A stretch of DNA of 52,504 nt from Alphaproteobacteria bacterium (GTDB lineage Bacteria; Pseudomonadota; Alphaproteobacteria; Micavibrionales; Micavibrionaceae): assembly GCA_016794305.1 (NCBI GenBank), contig JAEUKN010000008.1, positions 1 to 52,504 of the forward strand, in the 5' to 3' direction. Numbering within the stretch: the first letter of the stretch is position 1; each line of letters starts with the position of its first letter. Of the stretch, positions 24,996 to 33,783 are shown piece by piece. The position numbers and the translations under genes were made by a program. Below the pieces are notes generated by a model. It saw only the letters and a program-made list of their open reading frames with translations, did no database searches and was not told the DNA's origin.

Positions 24996-25547
24996 CTATT
25001 TCACCTCAAGCACACGAACAACACAATTTTCGTAAATCATCATGTTGAGTTTGATATTTTCCAACAGCAGCGACTCTCGCAAAGCCCCTAAATTCCCCTC
25101 AAACCCCTTATCCAAAGTCAGATTGCCGTCCGCCCGATATTGCGTCGCTTCCCAAGACACATCATAGCCATGATAAGAAGCCCATTGCTTCAGTTTTTCA
25201 GAAATAATGTCGCCAGCCTGAATCACCAAACGGTCCCCGCGATAATTGGATGGGATATATTGATTGGTATTGGGCGCACGATAAGATGTGCATCGATCCG
25301 CAGCCGTCAGACCATATTGCGAATAATTAGGGGGAAGCCCATCCCGCATTTGCGTATCTTGGCCGGAGGTTGCCGAATAATCTCCCTCCCAGATAGCTGA
25401 TAAATTCCCGGCCGAATCGACGATGGTGAGGGTTTCCGCATATGCGCTCGCCACGCCGGCCAGACCAATTGCAATAAAAGCAAAGGAGGCGACAAACACC
25501 TGCTTAAGGCGCGCAGTCACGCAGCACATCGGTACATGATAGAACAT
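24996..25547 (-). CDS. pilL: PilL/TcpQ-type secretin-associated protein
   Basis: 183 residues from ATG 25547, chosen for AAGGGG six bases upstream; an ATG eight codons earlier has no such site. Signal peptide ending VASAYA. The C-terminal 90 residues (DIISEKLKQWASYHGYDVSW, GNLTLDKGFEGNL, LLENIKLNMMIYENCVVRV) match the TcpQ/PilL C-terminal domain that stabilises and localises the secretin in TCP and R64 pili. First gene of the pilus operon, so its upstream AT-rich gap (25548-25751) should contain the operon promoter; no clear -35/-10 pair was fixed. Confidence 0.75.
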   Translation of the reverse strand: MFYHVPMCCVTARLKQVFVASFAFIAIGLAGVASAYAETLTIVDSAGNLSAIWEGDYSATSGQDTQMRDGLPPNYSQYGLTAADRCTSYRAPNTNQYIPSNYRGDRLVIQAGDIISEKLKQWASYHGYDVSWEATQYRADGNLTLDKGFEGNLGALRESLLLENIKLNMMIYENCVVRVLEVK

Positions 25548-25751
25548 AGATAACCCCTTGATTCGGAACAAATTATATTCCTTTATTTTTGAGTACTAGA
25601 ATTTAAACATTAAAATTTGATTAATAATAAGAATAGTTACATAACGACAGAACAGAAACGAGATGCACGAATCACACGACAGAATTGTATATCATCGTAA
25701 TGGATTTTTGAATTTTTGTAAAAGCAAAAATTTTGTCTCTAAACCCATGGA

Positions 25752-26882
25752 TCAGGAACGCGGCAGCCGCGCATCACGATGCACCAGACAACATTGCATC
25801 AATCCAAAAGCCGCCATGACCATCAACATCGCCGTCCCGCCATAGGACATGAGTGCCAAGGGAATCCCCACAACGGGCAGCAGCCCCATCACCATGCCAA
25901 TATTGACCATTATATAGATAGAAAAATTCATCGTGAGACCAAAGGTGAGGATGCGGCCAAAATGATGTTTACATTGGAACGACATCCAATAGCCATACAG
26001 AATAATGAGCGAGGCAAGCCCCAAAAGCACCACGCCCCCCAAGAATCCCCATTCTTCCCCCCATAATGTAAAAATAAAATCCGTATGTTTTTCGGGCAGA
26101 AAATTGAGGTGTGATTGGGTTCCCTGCAAAAATCCCTTCCCCGATACCCCGCCAGACCCCAGCGCAATTTTGGATTGGATAATGTGAAATCCCGCGCCCA
26201 AAGGTTCCGATTCCGGATTAAAAAACACCGTGACACGGTCCTTTTGATAATCATGCAAAAACGGCCAAATCACAGGAATGGAAATTACTGCCAAAACAAC
26301 GCCCGCAATAAAAATCCACATAGGCAGGCCCGCCGCGAGCAACACAGAAAGTCCGGCCAACATAATGGATATTCCGGTCCCCAGATCCGGCTGCTTTACA
26401 ACCAAGTACACGGGCAACCCAATGATAAGGGAGGGGAAAATTAGATTTTTGATTTTTCTGATCTCAATGATATCTTTTGCATGGAAATATCGCGCCAATG
26501 CCATCAGAGTCGTGATTTTTGCCAATTCCGAAGGTTGGATCTTGATGATCCCCAAATCCAGCCATCGTTGCGCCCCCATCCCGACATGCCCGAAGATGTC
26601 TACAAGCAAAAGCAGGACCAAACTCATCCCATACAAAATCCAAACCGATCGAAACACCCATTTTAAATCAATCAGAGCCAAGACGACGAGCATTATAAGA
26701 GCCCCCAAAAACCGCGTCATCTGTGCCGAAGCCCAGGGGTCAAAATGCCCCCCCGCCGCAGAATACAACGCCGTGAAGCCGATCCCGGCAAACAGGCAAA
26801 TCAAAAAAACCTGACCCCATGCCAAATGTTTGAGCTTTTCCAACAGAGTCTCATCACCATGACTAATATGACTGCCAAACAT
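25752..26882 (-). CDS. rodA: RodA, elongasome SEDS glycosyltransferase
   Basis: SEDS polymerase that makes side-wall murein with PBP2. 376 residues, about ten membrane segments. Family motifs: GAQRWLDLGIIKIQPSELAK near 102-121, LVVKQPDLGTGISI near 160, the loop FNPESEPLGAGFHIIQSKIALGSGG with its catalytic-type Asp region before it, and FLPEKHTDFIFTLWGEEWGF, then PLALMSYGGTAML near the end. GGAG precedes the ATG by seven bases. It lies 24 bases downstream of mrdA, its usual partner gene. Confidence 0.95.
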   Translation of the reverse strand: MFGSHISHGDETLLEKLKHLAWGQVFLICLFAGIGFTALYSAAGGHFDPWASAQMTRFLGALIMLVVLALIDLKWVFRSVWILYGMSLVLLLLVDIFGHVGMGAQRWLDLGIIKIQPSELAKITTLMALARYFHAKDIIEIRKIKNLIFPSLIIGLPVYLVVKQPDLGTGISIMLAGLSVLLAAGLPMWIFIAGVVLAVISIPVIWPFLHDYQKDRVTVFFNPESEPLGAGFHIIQSKIALGSGGVSGKGFLQGTQSHLNFLPEKHTDFIFTLWGEEWGFLGGVVLLGLASLIILYGYWMSFQCKHHFGRILTFGLTMNFSIYIMVNIGMVMGLLPVVGIPLALMSYGGTAMLMVMAAFGLMQCCLVHRDARLPRS

Positions 26883-26906
26883 AGATTATCTCCGTTGTTC
26901 AAAATC

Positions 26907-28793
26907 TTACGAAGGGGGTTTCGCCTTGGGATCACGTTTTTGTATTTCCAACATAATATCATGCGCAATCGGTGCCGCCGCAGTTGATCCGCCCGCACCA
27001 TGATCCACCAAAACACAGCACGCATAGCGCGGTGCCTGAGTAGGGGCATAACCGACAAAGAGCGCATGATGGCGCAAATGCCAAGGTAAGTCTTCTTGCC
27101 GCCGCACGCCGGTTGCACGTTCCGCCTTTGAAATGCGTTTAACTTGCGATGTTCCGGTTTTTCCGCCCATCTCCATATTTTCTTCGACAATACGTGAAGC
27201 ATAGGCCGTTCCCCCTTGACGGCACACGGCCTCAAGCCCATCCATCACGGCGCGCAAATGTTTGGGATCAATGCCAAGTTCAATATCTGATCCACCCAGG
27301 CTCACCGAAAACGGCTTCGGCGTTCCATTTCTCAATGCAGATGAGGCCGTCAAATCCATCTTGTCCCCATCCCGCGCCACAAGCCACGGTGCGACCTTAT
27401 ACCCCCCATTCACCACACGAGAGAGCATCGTCGCCAGTTGCAGCGGGGTTGAAAGGTCATCGCCCTGACCGATCGCGGCATTTAACGTTTCCCCCTGATG
27501 CCACACATCTTTTTTCACCTTGCGTTTCCATTTAATATCGGGAATTAGCCCCCCCCGTTCTTCCCCCAGATCAAACCCGTATACATCGCCCAAACCCAAT
27601 GTACGGGCCATATCGGCGATGCGGTCAATGCCAATCATTGTAGAGAGTTTATAAAAATACGTATCGCACGAATGCGCCAGCGCCCCATTGAGGTTCACCG
27701 TCCCATGTCCTCCCGATTTCCAGCAATGGAAGCGCATATTGCCCAGATCATAATGGCCGGGGCAAAAAACCGTCCAGTTAGGGTCAATAAAACCTGACTC
27801 CAAGCCCGCCAGAGCCGTCACGATTTTAAAGGTTGATCCCGGTGGGTATTGCCCGCCCACGGCCTTATTATTAAGCGGCTGGGCCGGATCATCGCGCATT
27901 TGTTCCCAATCCGCCACCGAAATCCCCCCCGAAAACGCATTGGGATCAAAAGACGGATGGGACGCACAGGCATAGACCTCTCCCGTATGCACATCCATCA
28001 CCACGGCCGAGGCACTGCGTTCAGTGGCTAATCTCTGCTGCACAAATCGTTGATACTCCGCATCAATTGAGAGAACGAGACGTTGCCCGCTCTGCGCCGC
28101 TGTGCGGCTCAACTCTCGCACAGGGCGGCCATGGACATTCACCTCCATCTCTGCCTTGCCCGCTTTGCCGCGCAACTCCAGATCATATTTCTTTTCAATC
28201 GCCGTTTTTCCCACCAAGAATCCCGGCAAAGCCAGCAGCGGATCCTTGAGCTGATCAGCCTCACTCACCCGCCCCACATACCCAATAATATGCGCCGTTG
28301 AGTCCTTATAAGGGTAACTGCGCAGCTCCCCTGCCTGAACGCTAATGCCCGGCAAATGCGGCATATTGAGTTCAATTTCTGCTACATCTTCCCATTCCAA
28401 ATTGCCGCGAATTTCAATCGGCACGTAGGACGGGTTTTGTTTAAGTTTTTTGAGCACGCGTTGAACAATACGATCACTCAGCGGTAAAATTTTTTGCAGA
28501 TTTTCAAGCGTTTCCTCCACATCTTCGGTTTGTTCGGGTGTCACCAACACCTGAAAATTTTGTAAATTTGTGGCCAAGGGAACGCCAAACCTATCCACAA
28601 TTTGCCCGCGCGAGGGGGGCAAAATCCGAACATTAATCCGGTTATTTTCCGCCAAAGTACGATATTTTTCCCCCTCAACCAATTGCAACCAAGCAAGCCG
28701 CCCGACCAAGGCCGACATGCCCAAAGCCTGAAGCCCACCGATGACAAAGCTGCGGCGGGAGAAAAAATCAATTTTTTCCTGATCACGATCCAT
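26907..28793 (-). CDS. mrdA: PBP2 (MrdA), elongasome transpeptidase
   Basis: Class B penicillin-binding protein of the Rod complex that crosslinks side-wall murein. An N-terminal membrane segment (FVIGGLQALGMSALVGRLAW) is followed by RGQIVDRFGVPLATN and the PBP dimer domain. The catalytic motifs are STFK at 320-323, SCD at 375-377 and KTG at 545-547. The 628 residues match the family. rodA follows directly; mreBCD are not next to it. The ATG at 28793 has no clear ribosome site, and the divergent region to rarA carries an inverted-repeat element. Confidence 0.96.
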   Translation of the reverse strand: MDRDQEKIDFFSRRSFVIGGLQALGMSALVGRLAWLQLVEGEKYRTLAENNRINVRILPPSRGQIVDRFGVPLATNLQNFQVLVTPEQTEDVEETLENLQKILPLSDRIVQRVLKKLKQNPSYVPIEIRGNLEWEDVAEIELNMPHLPGISVQAGELRSYPYKDSTAHIIGYVGRVSEADQLKDPLLALPGFLVGKTAIEKKYDLELRGKAGKAEMEVNVHGRPVRELSRTAAQSGQRLVLSIDAEYQRFVQQRLATERSASAVVMDVHTGEVYACASHPSFDPNAFSGGISVADWEQMRDDPAQPLNNKAVGGQYPPGSTFKIVTALAGLESGFIDPNWTVFCPGHYDLGNMRFHCWKSGGHGTVNLNGALAHSCDTYFYKLSTMIGIDRIADMARTLGLGDVYGFDLGEERGGLIPDIKWKRKVKKDVWHQGETLNAAIGQGDDLSTPLQLATMLSRVVNGGYKVAPWLVARDGDKMDLTASSALRNGTPKPFSVSLGGSDIELGIDPKHLRAVMDGLEAVCRQGGTAYASRIVEENMEMGGKTGTSQVKRISKAERATGVRRQEDLPWHLRHHALFVGYAPTQAPRYACCVLVDHGAGGSTAAAPIAHDIMLEIQKRDPKAKPPS

Positions 28794-28813
28794 AATTTAT
28801 ACCTATACTACAT

Positions 28814-28937
28814 TTCGTTAAAAATAGGATATTTTTAACGAAGCCCTCAAACGCCGGGCAAGCTTCCGGACAAGGCCCGCCTCGCTACGCTTCGGTACAA
28901 TTTCAAATAAAAATTGTGTCCTAATTTTATTTGAAAT
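28814..28937. repeat. Pair of long hairpins between mrdA and rarA
   Basis: TTCGTTAAAAATA-GGA-TATTTTTAACGAA (28814-28842) is a perfect 13 bp stem. ATTTCAAATAAAAATT and AATTTTATTTGAAAT (28900-28937) form a second stem of about 15 bp with one bulge. The GC-rich middle (28843-28898) contains CCGGGC/GCCCG-type pairs. The plan, two AT-rich hairpins around a GC core, resembles a dispersed palindromic element, but no second copy was found here. It occupies the divergent promoter region. Confidence 0.55.
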
Positions 28938-28992
28938 CACTATATACTGTATTTCACTGGAAATTAAATCCTCTAAACTTTATATTTTCGTC

Positions 28993-30387
28993 ATGCCTGA
29001 TCTCTTTCATCAACAATCGCCTTTGTTCCCTCATTCACATGAAGGGGTGCGCAGCGATGAAAATATTCCTGCCCCGCACGATCGTCCGTTGGCCGATCTG
29101 CTGCGCCCGCAAAGATTAGAGGATATAGCGGGTCAAGATCATCTTTTGGGCGAAAACGGCGTCCTCACCCGATTGATCAGGGGCAACCATTTGCCCTCCA
29201 TCATTCTTTGGGGGCCGCCGGGGTGCGGGAAGACCACGATTGCGCGGCTTCTTTCTGAACATTCCCATCAACATTTCGAACAAATATCCGCGATTTTTAC
29301 AGGTGTGGCGGATCTGCGTCAGGTCTTTGAACAAGCCAAAATCCGCCGAAAAAACGGGGTTTCCACCCTTCTTTTTGTCGATGAGATTCACCGCTTTAAT
29401 AAGTCACAACAGGATGCGTTTTTGCCCGTGGTTGAAAACGGCACCATTACCCTGATCGGGGCCACCACCGAAAATCCATCCTTTGAACTCAATGCTGCCT
29501 TACTTTCCCGGATGCAGGTTCTGGTGCTCAAACGCCTGGATGATACGGCACTTGAAAACATCCTAAAGCGCGCAGAAAATTTGATGAGATGTCCGCTCCC
29601 GCTTACCGCTGAGGCGCGGGAATTGCTGCGCACTTTGGCCGATGGCGATGGTCGCTATATACTCACCTTAGCGCAGCAAATCTTCTCATTGGTGAGCCAG
29701 AATGAAACGAATGAAAATCATCAGAATTCCAAGCTCAATGATCAAGAATTGCTGCAATTGATCCAACGGCGCGCGCCACTCTATGATAAGGGCGAAGACA
29801 GCCATTACAACCTAATTTCTGCCCTGCATAAATCTGTGCGCGGGTCAGACGTTCAGGCCGCTTTGTACTGGTTTTCACGCATGTTGGATGGCGGCGAAGA
29901 CCCGCATTTCATCGCTCGCCGCATGGTCAGAATGGCGGTGGAGGATATTGGCTTGGCAGACCCAAACGCCCTAAATGTTTGTATTAATGCCTGGCAGGCG
30001 TTTGAGCGTCTAGGGTCCCCCGAAGGCGAATTGGCACTCTCCCAAGCCTTAATTTACCTTGCAACCGCGCCCAAATCCAATGCCAATTACACGGCGTACA
30101 AATCCGCACGCAAATTTGCTGCGCAGCATGGATCACTGATGCCGCCCAAACATATTTTGAACGCGCCCACCAAACTGATGAAAAACCAAGGATACGGCCA
30201 TGATTACAAATATGATCATGACGAAGAAAATGGATTTTCCGGGCAAGATTATTTCCCTGAAAATGTTGCACCGCGTCCCGAATTTTACCAGCCCGTCCCC
30301 CGCGGATTTGAACGCGATATCGCCAAGCGTTTGGAATATTGGGACAAATTGCGCGAAACAAAAAACACCCATCCTGAAACAGATTGA
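28993..30387 (+). CDS. rarA: RarA (MgsA) replication-associated recombination ATPase
   Basis: AAA+ clamp-loader-like ATPase acting at stalled forks. RPLADLLRPQRLEDIAGQDHLLG at about 31-53 is the family N-terminus. Walker A GPPGCGKTT is at 74-82, Walker B LLFVDEIHRFNKSQQD near 121-136, sensor 1 in LIGATTENPSFELNAALLSR. The C-terminal half carries MLDGGEDPHFIARRMVRMAVEDIGLADP and the MgsA C-terminal region with Y-G-H-D. 464 residues, a little longer than E. coli RarA. The first 20 residues are not conserved; an internal start is possible. rmuC follows after 18 bases. Confidence 0.94.
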   Translation: MPDLFHQQSPLFPHSHEGVRSDENIPAPHDRPLADLLRPQRLEDIAGQDHLLGENGVLTRLIRGNHLPSIILWGPPGCGKTTIARLLSEHSHQHFEQISAIFTGVADLRQVFEQAKIRRKNGVSTLLFVDEIHRFNKSQQDAFLPVVENGTITLIGATTENPSFELNAALLSRMQVLVLKRLDDTALENILKRAENLMRCPLPLTAEARELLRTLADGDGRYILTLAQQIFSLVSQNETNENHQNSKLNDQELLQLIQRRAPLYDKGEDSHYNLISALHKSVRGSDVQAALYWFSRMLDGGEDPHFIARRMVRMAVEDIGLADPNALNVCINAWQAFERLGSPEGELALSQALIYLATAPKSNANYTAYKSARKFAAQHGSLMPPKHILNAPTKLMKNQGYGHDYKYDHDEENGFSGQDYFPENVAPRPEFYQPVPRGFERDIAKRLEYWDKLRETKNTHPETD

Positions 30388-30405
30388 AACAGAAAGCGGA
30401 ATAAA

Positions 30406-31614
30406 ATGAATTACGATTTCACACTGGATAGCGCCTCCCTACTGATTGGCTGCGCAATCGGGGCCGCAGCAATTTTCGCGTTTTTATGGCCGAAAATTGT
30501 GCGCGCCAAAGATATGGAGGAGAGATTAGTGCTGAGTTTTGACGCACTCGCGCAAAACTCGCTGCAAAAATCCCAGGATCAATTTTTGCAATTGGCGCAG
30601 GAAAAATTGAAACAAGCGCAGATGGAGGGATCATTTGATCTGGAACGTCGGCAAAAATCCATCGCCGACCTCGTGGACCCGATCGGCAAAAGCCTGAAAG
30701 ACATGGAACAAAAAATCGAAACTTTGGGAAAGGCCGGTGCGGGGCTGGAGGGGCAGCTCAAAAGCTTTTCAGATGATCAAAGATTCTTACGCGAACAAAC
30801 GCAAAATCTGGTTCATGTCCTGCGCAATCCGGCGGCACGCGGGCGATGGGGGGAAATGCAATTGCAACGCACCTTTGAATTGATCGGCTTTGTCGAGGGG
30901 GTGCATTTCAACACGCAAAAAACCGTGACGGGCGATGCGGGTACGCAAAAACCCGATTTTATTATCAACCTGCCCAACGGCATTAAAATCGTGATTGACG
31001 TGAAAACGCCGCTCGATCCCTATTGGGCGATGATGGATGATCAATCCAGCGCGAATGAGGAAACGGCCACCATTCAATTTCGGCAAAAAATTCGTGATCA
31101 TCTCAAGGCGCTCTCACAAAAATCCTATTGGCGGCAATTTGATACGCCGGAATTTGTGGTGATGTTTTTGCCCTCCGAAAGCCTCTATGCGCTTGCGGTC
31201 TCGAACGATCAAGCGTTGTTGGAGGAAGCGGCGCGCGCCAATATCATCCTCGCCTCCCCCACCACCATCATGGGGTTGCTGCGGGTTGTGATGTATGGGT
31301 GGCAACAACGCAAAATTGCCGAGGAAGCCCAAAAAATCGCCACGCTTGGCTCCGATCTTTATCGCCGCATTGCAATTTTCGGGGAGCATATGGGTAAGCT
31401 CGGCCGCGGTTTGGGCAGCGCAGTGGACCATTATAATAAGGCCATCGGCTCGCTTGATCAAATGATCATCCCGCAATTGCGCAAATTCAAGGATTTGCAG
31501 GTCTCCACCGGCGGCAAAGATATCCCGGAAACCGCCCTGATCGATACCCCGCCGCGCAGCATTGCTTCTCCTGAGCTTTTATCCGATTCTGCGGACTCCC
31601 GGGACGCAGCATAA
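30406..31614 (+). CDS. rmuC: RmuC-family DNA recombination protein
   Basis: 402-residue RmuC protein, a predicted membrane-anchored nuclease-fold factor that limits inversions at short inverted repeats in E. coli. N-terminal membrane segment (ASLLIGCAIGAAAIFAFLW), then a long coiled coil (about 40-140), then the core RGRWGEMQLQRTFELIGFVE, KPDFIINLPNGIKIVIDVKTPL and FVVMFLPSESLYALAVSN. It sits 18 bases behind rarA. Its role is of interest in a genome so rich in inverted repeats, though no direct link is shown. Confidence 0.93.
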   Translation: MNYDFTLDSASLLIGCAIGAAAIFAFLWPKIVRAKDMEERLVLSFDALAQNSLQKSQDQFLQLAQEKLKQAQMEGSFDLERRQKSIADLVDPIGKSLKDMEQKIETLGKAGAGLEGQLKSFSDDQRFLREQTQNLVHVLRNPAARGRWGEMQLQRTFELIGFVEGVHFNTQKTVTGDAGTQKPDFIINLPNGIKIVIDVKTPLDPYWAMMDDQSSANEETATIQFRQKIRDHLKALSQKSYWRQFDTPEFVVMFLPSESLYALAVSNDQALLEEAARANIILASPTTIMGLLRVVMYGWQQRKIAEEAQKIATLGSDLYRRIAIFGEHMGKLGRGLGSAVDHYNKAIGSLDQMIIPQLRKFKDLQVSTGGKDIPETALIDTPPRSIASPELLSDSADSRDAA

Positions 31615-31631
31615 GCGCAGAGAAATTAGTC

Positions 31632-32177
31632 TTACCTACCCATTTTAAGCCAAGGTGGGATTTGTCCTGTTAAAGCCAAATAAACTTTTTGTTGAGCTGA
31701 TATCATGCTCTTATAATTAAGAGCATCTGATAACTTAAACTCCATATGATTCATCGCCACGACAACATAATCATCAATATTGCCTGATGTTTTAGAAAAT
31801 ATCCATAAAAGGCAAACAGTGTGATCTTTCATTTTTACATCAGGGTAGCAATTAAGTGTTGCTCTCGCTTGCGAAACATCATCTTCAGATGCCCCAAAAT
31901 TGAATTTGGCATCTAATGATACACCGTGGTTCCCATTCTTAATTTGATATTCTGTTAATTCTGCAACATATGTTTGTACTTGAACTTTAGCCTCATTTGC
32001 GTGGTTCGCTAAATCACTTTCATCAAAAGGATTTACTCCTACTGCAAAAAGTGTTATCGGATTAGGACGAATTGTTACGAGGCCACTTTCTTCACCTGCT
32101 AACACTGGACTTATCGTAAGGCCAGCAGCCATTACCCAAGACATAGCAATTCTAGGGAATCTATTTATTAACACCAT
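31632..32177 (-). CDS. Secreted protein of unknown function
   Basis: 181 residues with a signal peptide (AMSWVMAAGLTISPVLAGEE), so likely periplasmic. The mature part has mixed alpha/beta character and two cysteines (TLNCYPDVKMKDHTVCLLW) that could pair. No family is recognised. GGAG lies seven bases before ATG 32177. The gene is convergent with rmuC (18 bases apart) and is not in an operon. AT content is higher than its neighbours. Confidence 0.75.
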   Translation of the reverse strand: MVLINRFPRIAMSWVMAAGLTISPVLAGEESGLVTIRPNPITLFAVGVNPFDESDLANHANEAKVQVQTYVAELTEYQIKNGNHGVSLDAKFNFGASEDDVSQARATLNCYPDVKMKDHTVCLLWIFSKTSGNIDDYVVVAMNHMEFKLSDALNYKSMISAQQKVYLALTGQIPPWLKMGR

Positions 32178-32251
32178 TGAATAACTCCATTAAATTTATT
32201 TGTCCAATTATTACCCCCGAACAAATAATTTGTCAAGATTTACAATAAAAA

Positions 32252-32280
32252 GCGGGAGAATAACTCTCCCGCACTTTTTA
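32252..32280 (-). terminator. Bidirectional Rho-independent terminator
   Basis: GCGGGAGA (32252-32259) and TCTCCCGC (32265-32272) form an 8 bp stem with a five-base loop. On the minus strand it is followed by TTTTTATTG, and on the plus strand by ACTTTTTAAG. It would end minus-strand transcription from the DUF465 gene after the repeat that follows that gene. Confidence 0.75.
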
Positions 32281-32310
32281 AGTCGGCCTTTAAAACCTAT
32301 GTCTTGCCCA

Positions 32311-32470
32311 TGAACATACCCTATCACCCCCGCGACAAGCCGAAGGCTTGTTTGTAGGGCGGGGATCAGGACTCTTGTGCAGCGAAGCTGCGCTCATATC
32401 CGGATCCCCGAACATCGGTCGGCTACGCCTCCCTCATCGGGGATGACGCTTCGGGGATAAGGTTTGTTCA
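32311..32470. repeat. GGGGAT-rich palindromic element with TGAACA ends
   Basis: The ends TGAACATACCCTATC and GATAAGGTTTGTTCA are imperfect inverse copies. Inside are several hairpins (ACAAGCCGAAGGCTTGT; GCAGCGAAGCTGC) and a 49 bp unit (32400-32448) that is an inverted copy of 14561-14609. The CATCCCCGA...CGGGGATCCGG core is of the kind that is scattered through many alphaproteobacterial genomes. Noncoding; it lies between the DUF465 gene and its terminator. Confidence 0.65.
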
Positions 32471-32502
32471 AATGTTTTTATGCTTAGCTATAAAATTAAA
32501 GC

Positions 32503-32673
32503 TTACTCAGACTCCAACTGCTCCTTAATACGCAATTTCTCAAGCTTAAGGGCCCGTAATTGGAAGCTTGGGACCGATGGGTGCTTTTCCAACTCTTGAA
32601 TTTGATCATCAAGAGCCGAGTGACGGGCTTTGAGCGCTGCGCTGCGTCCATGAGAGCGTTGAGATGCTGCCAT
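32503..32673 (-). CDS. DUF465 (YdcH-type) small coiled-coil protein
   Basis: 56 residues starting MAASQRSHGRSAALKARHSA and continuing with LDDQIQELEKHPSVPSFQL and a C-terminal helix LKLEKLRIKEQLESE. The H-x-x-LD-x-I-x-x-LE pattern, the short turn with Pro, and KxEKLxIKEQL are those of the DUF465/YdcH family of two-helix proteins of unknown function. GGAG lies eight bases before ATG 32673. A longer frame on the same strand (32496-32705) overlaps it but encodes no family, so this frame is preferred. It is monocistronic. Confidence 0.85.
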   Translation of the reverse strand: MAASQRSHGRSAALKARHSALDDQIQELEKHPSVPSFQLRALKLEKLRIKEQLESE

Positions 32674-33052
32674 ATGAAAAACTCCATTTCTTTAAAGGTT
32701 AACAACGATCAGTATATCACAACTGAAGCAATCAATCAAAAGATCACTCCAATTTATATGATGATGACAAAAGATCTATGATTTTATAACAAAATATCAA
32801 GTCCGTCCTCAGTGAAGACCGGGCCGATGCCCGACCTGTGACATACCCATCTCTCAGTCTATCAACAGAATGTGAAAAAAAATTTAATAGGAAACTGTTT
32901 TGAAAAAGTAAATTTTTGACCTCTTTACCAATGCCCGATATATATACTAAAGTGGGGAAGCACAAGATGGCTGACTATCAACGAATCGCTTGCCGTGCCC
33001 GATAGCACAGGACTCAAGGGGCCGAAATAAGGCCGAGAAGAAGGATAAAATC
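32674..33052. other. Gap with promoter and leader of the next plus-strand gene
   Basis: No gene is supported. The right half carries a sigma-70-like promoter (32916-32944) and about 100 bases of leader. The leader holds a possible 12-codon frame, ATG at 32967 to TAG at about 33005, reading MADYQRIACRAR, and a small GGCC/GGCC hairpin just before the ribosome site. The left half is AT-rich and presumably holds the DUF465 gene promoter. Confidence 0.4.
32916..32944 (+). promoter_or_regulatory. Sigma-70-type promoter before the 33053 gene
   Basis: TTGACC at 32916-32921, a spacer of exactly 17 bases and TATATA at 32939-32944 give a near-consensus pair. The start of transcription would fall near 32951, about 100 bases before the ATG at 33053. 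Confidence 0.5.
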
Positions 33053-33676
33053 ATGAATTTTTGGTTTATGGCGTGGATTTTTTTCAGCGTCTTTATTTTT
33101 GGGATTTTCCTATGGTCGATCAAAATTTTGTTGCAGCAAAAACAATGTTGGAAGCAATTTGCTGCGCAGCATAAATTGGCCTATGCCAACGGTCCCCTCT
33201 TTTCATCCGCGACTGTGCGCGGGCAATTTCGGGGGTATGATTTTTCCCTGATTTCCGAAGCGCAACAAGATGACGGCGCACGCGGCCGAAAATACCGCAG
33301 CATCATCCAAATTGAATTGCCGGGCCGTATGCCCACCGAAGCCATTGTCGCCAGTGAAGGGTTGAGGGGCCGCGTGGAGGCCTTTCGGTTGCCCGAAAAA
33401 TTTATGCCTGATCTGCCCGATTGGAACAAAAAAATTTATTTTCAAACCGCCAATCATGAGGCCTTGAGTTCCTATATAACTCCCGACCGCGCCCGCGCGC
33501 TCAATACGCTGATGTCCGCCAAGGGTGCCAATGCACTGTTTGTGTTTAACCCGTCAGAGTCAATTTTGCGGTTTGAAACTCCGGACCCTTTGACAGATGT
33601 GCAAAAGCTGGAACGGCTCGCGGTCAAAATGATTGAAACCGCGCAAATTCTTGATCCCCAAAACTCTGTGGCTTAA
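33053..33676 (+). CDS. Membrane-anchored protein of unknown function
   Basis: 207 residues from ATG 33053, preferred over an upstream start at 32990 because the extra residues are polar leader-like sequence and AAGGA lies before this ATG. The N-terminal membrane helix (WFMAWIFFSVFIFGIFLWSI) is followed by WKQFAAQHKLAYANGPLFSS, and a soluble beta-rich domain of about 150 residues that faces the cytoplasm if the positive-inside rule holds. It resembles the DUF3137-like or phospholipid-binding single-anchor proteins only in layout; no family is assigned. The gene is followed at once by a repeat island. Confidence 0.72.
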   Translation: MNFWFMAWIFFSVFIFGIFLWSIKILLQQKQCWKQFAAQHKLAYANGPLFSSATVRGQFRGYDFSLISEAQQDDGARGRKYRSIIQIELPGRMPTEAIVASEGLRGRVEAFRLPEKFMPDLPDWNKKIYFQTANHEALSSYITPDRARALNTLMSAKGANALFVFNPSESILRFETPDPLTDVQKLERLAVKMIETAQILDPQNSVA

Positions 33677-33677
33677 A

Positions 33678-33733
33678 GTATTTTTCGGTTGGATAGAATC
33701 GAAAAATGGTCTAAGAACTTGTTCATGATCTTT
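33678..33733. repeat. Half family A element fused to a family B terminus
   Basis: GTATTTTTCGGTTGGATAGA then TCGAAAAATGGTCTA (33678-33713) is the first hairpin of family A with its outer four bases lost. It runs directly into AGAACTTGTTCATGATC, a family B end, at about 33713-33732. Together with the next entries it makes a repeat island of about 530 bases. Confidence 0.6.
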
Positions 33734-33783
33734 TTGGCTTTGAGTCCTCACGAATATATTTTATGATGAGTGAGAAATCAGAT

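Noticed and set aside
32496..32705. 69-codon frame on the minus strand
   Set aside because: It overlaps the DUF465 gene in another frame; the DUF465 frame has the ribosome site and the family pattern.
32744..32965. 73-codon minus-strand frame
   Set aside because: It opposes a near-consensus promoter region, has no ribosome site and no recognisable protein features.
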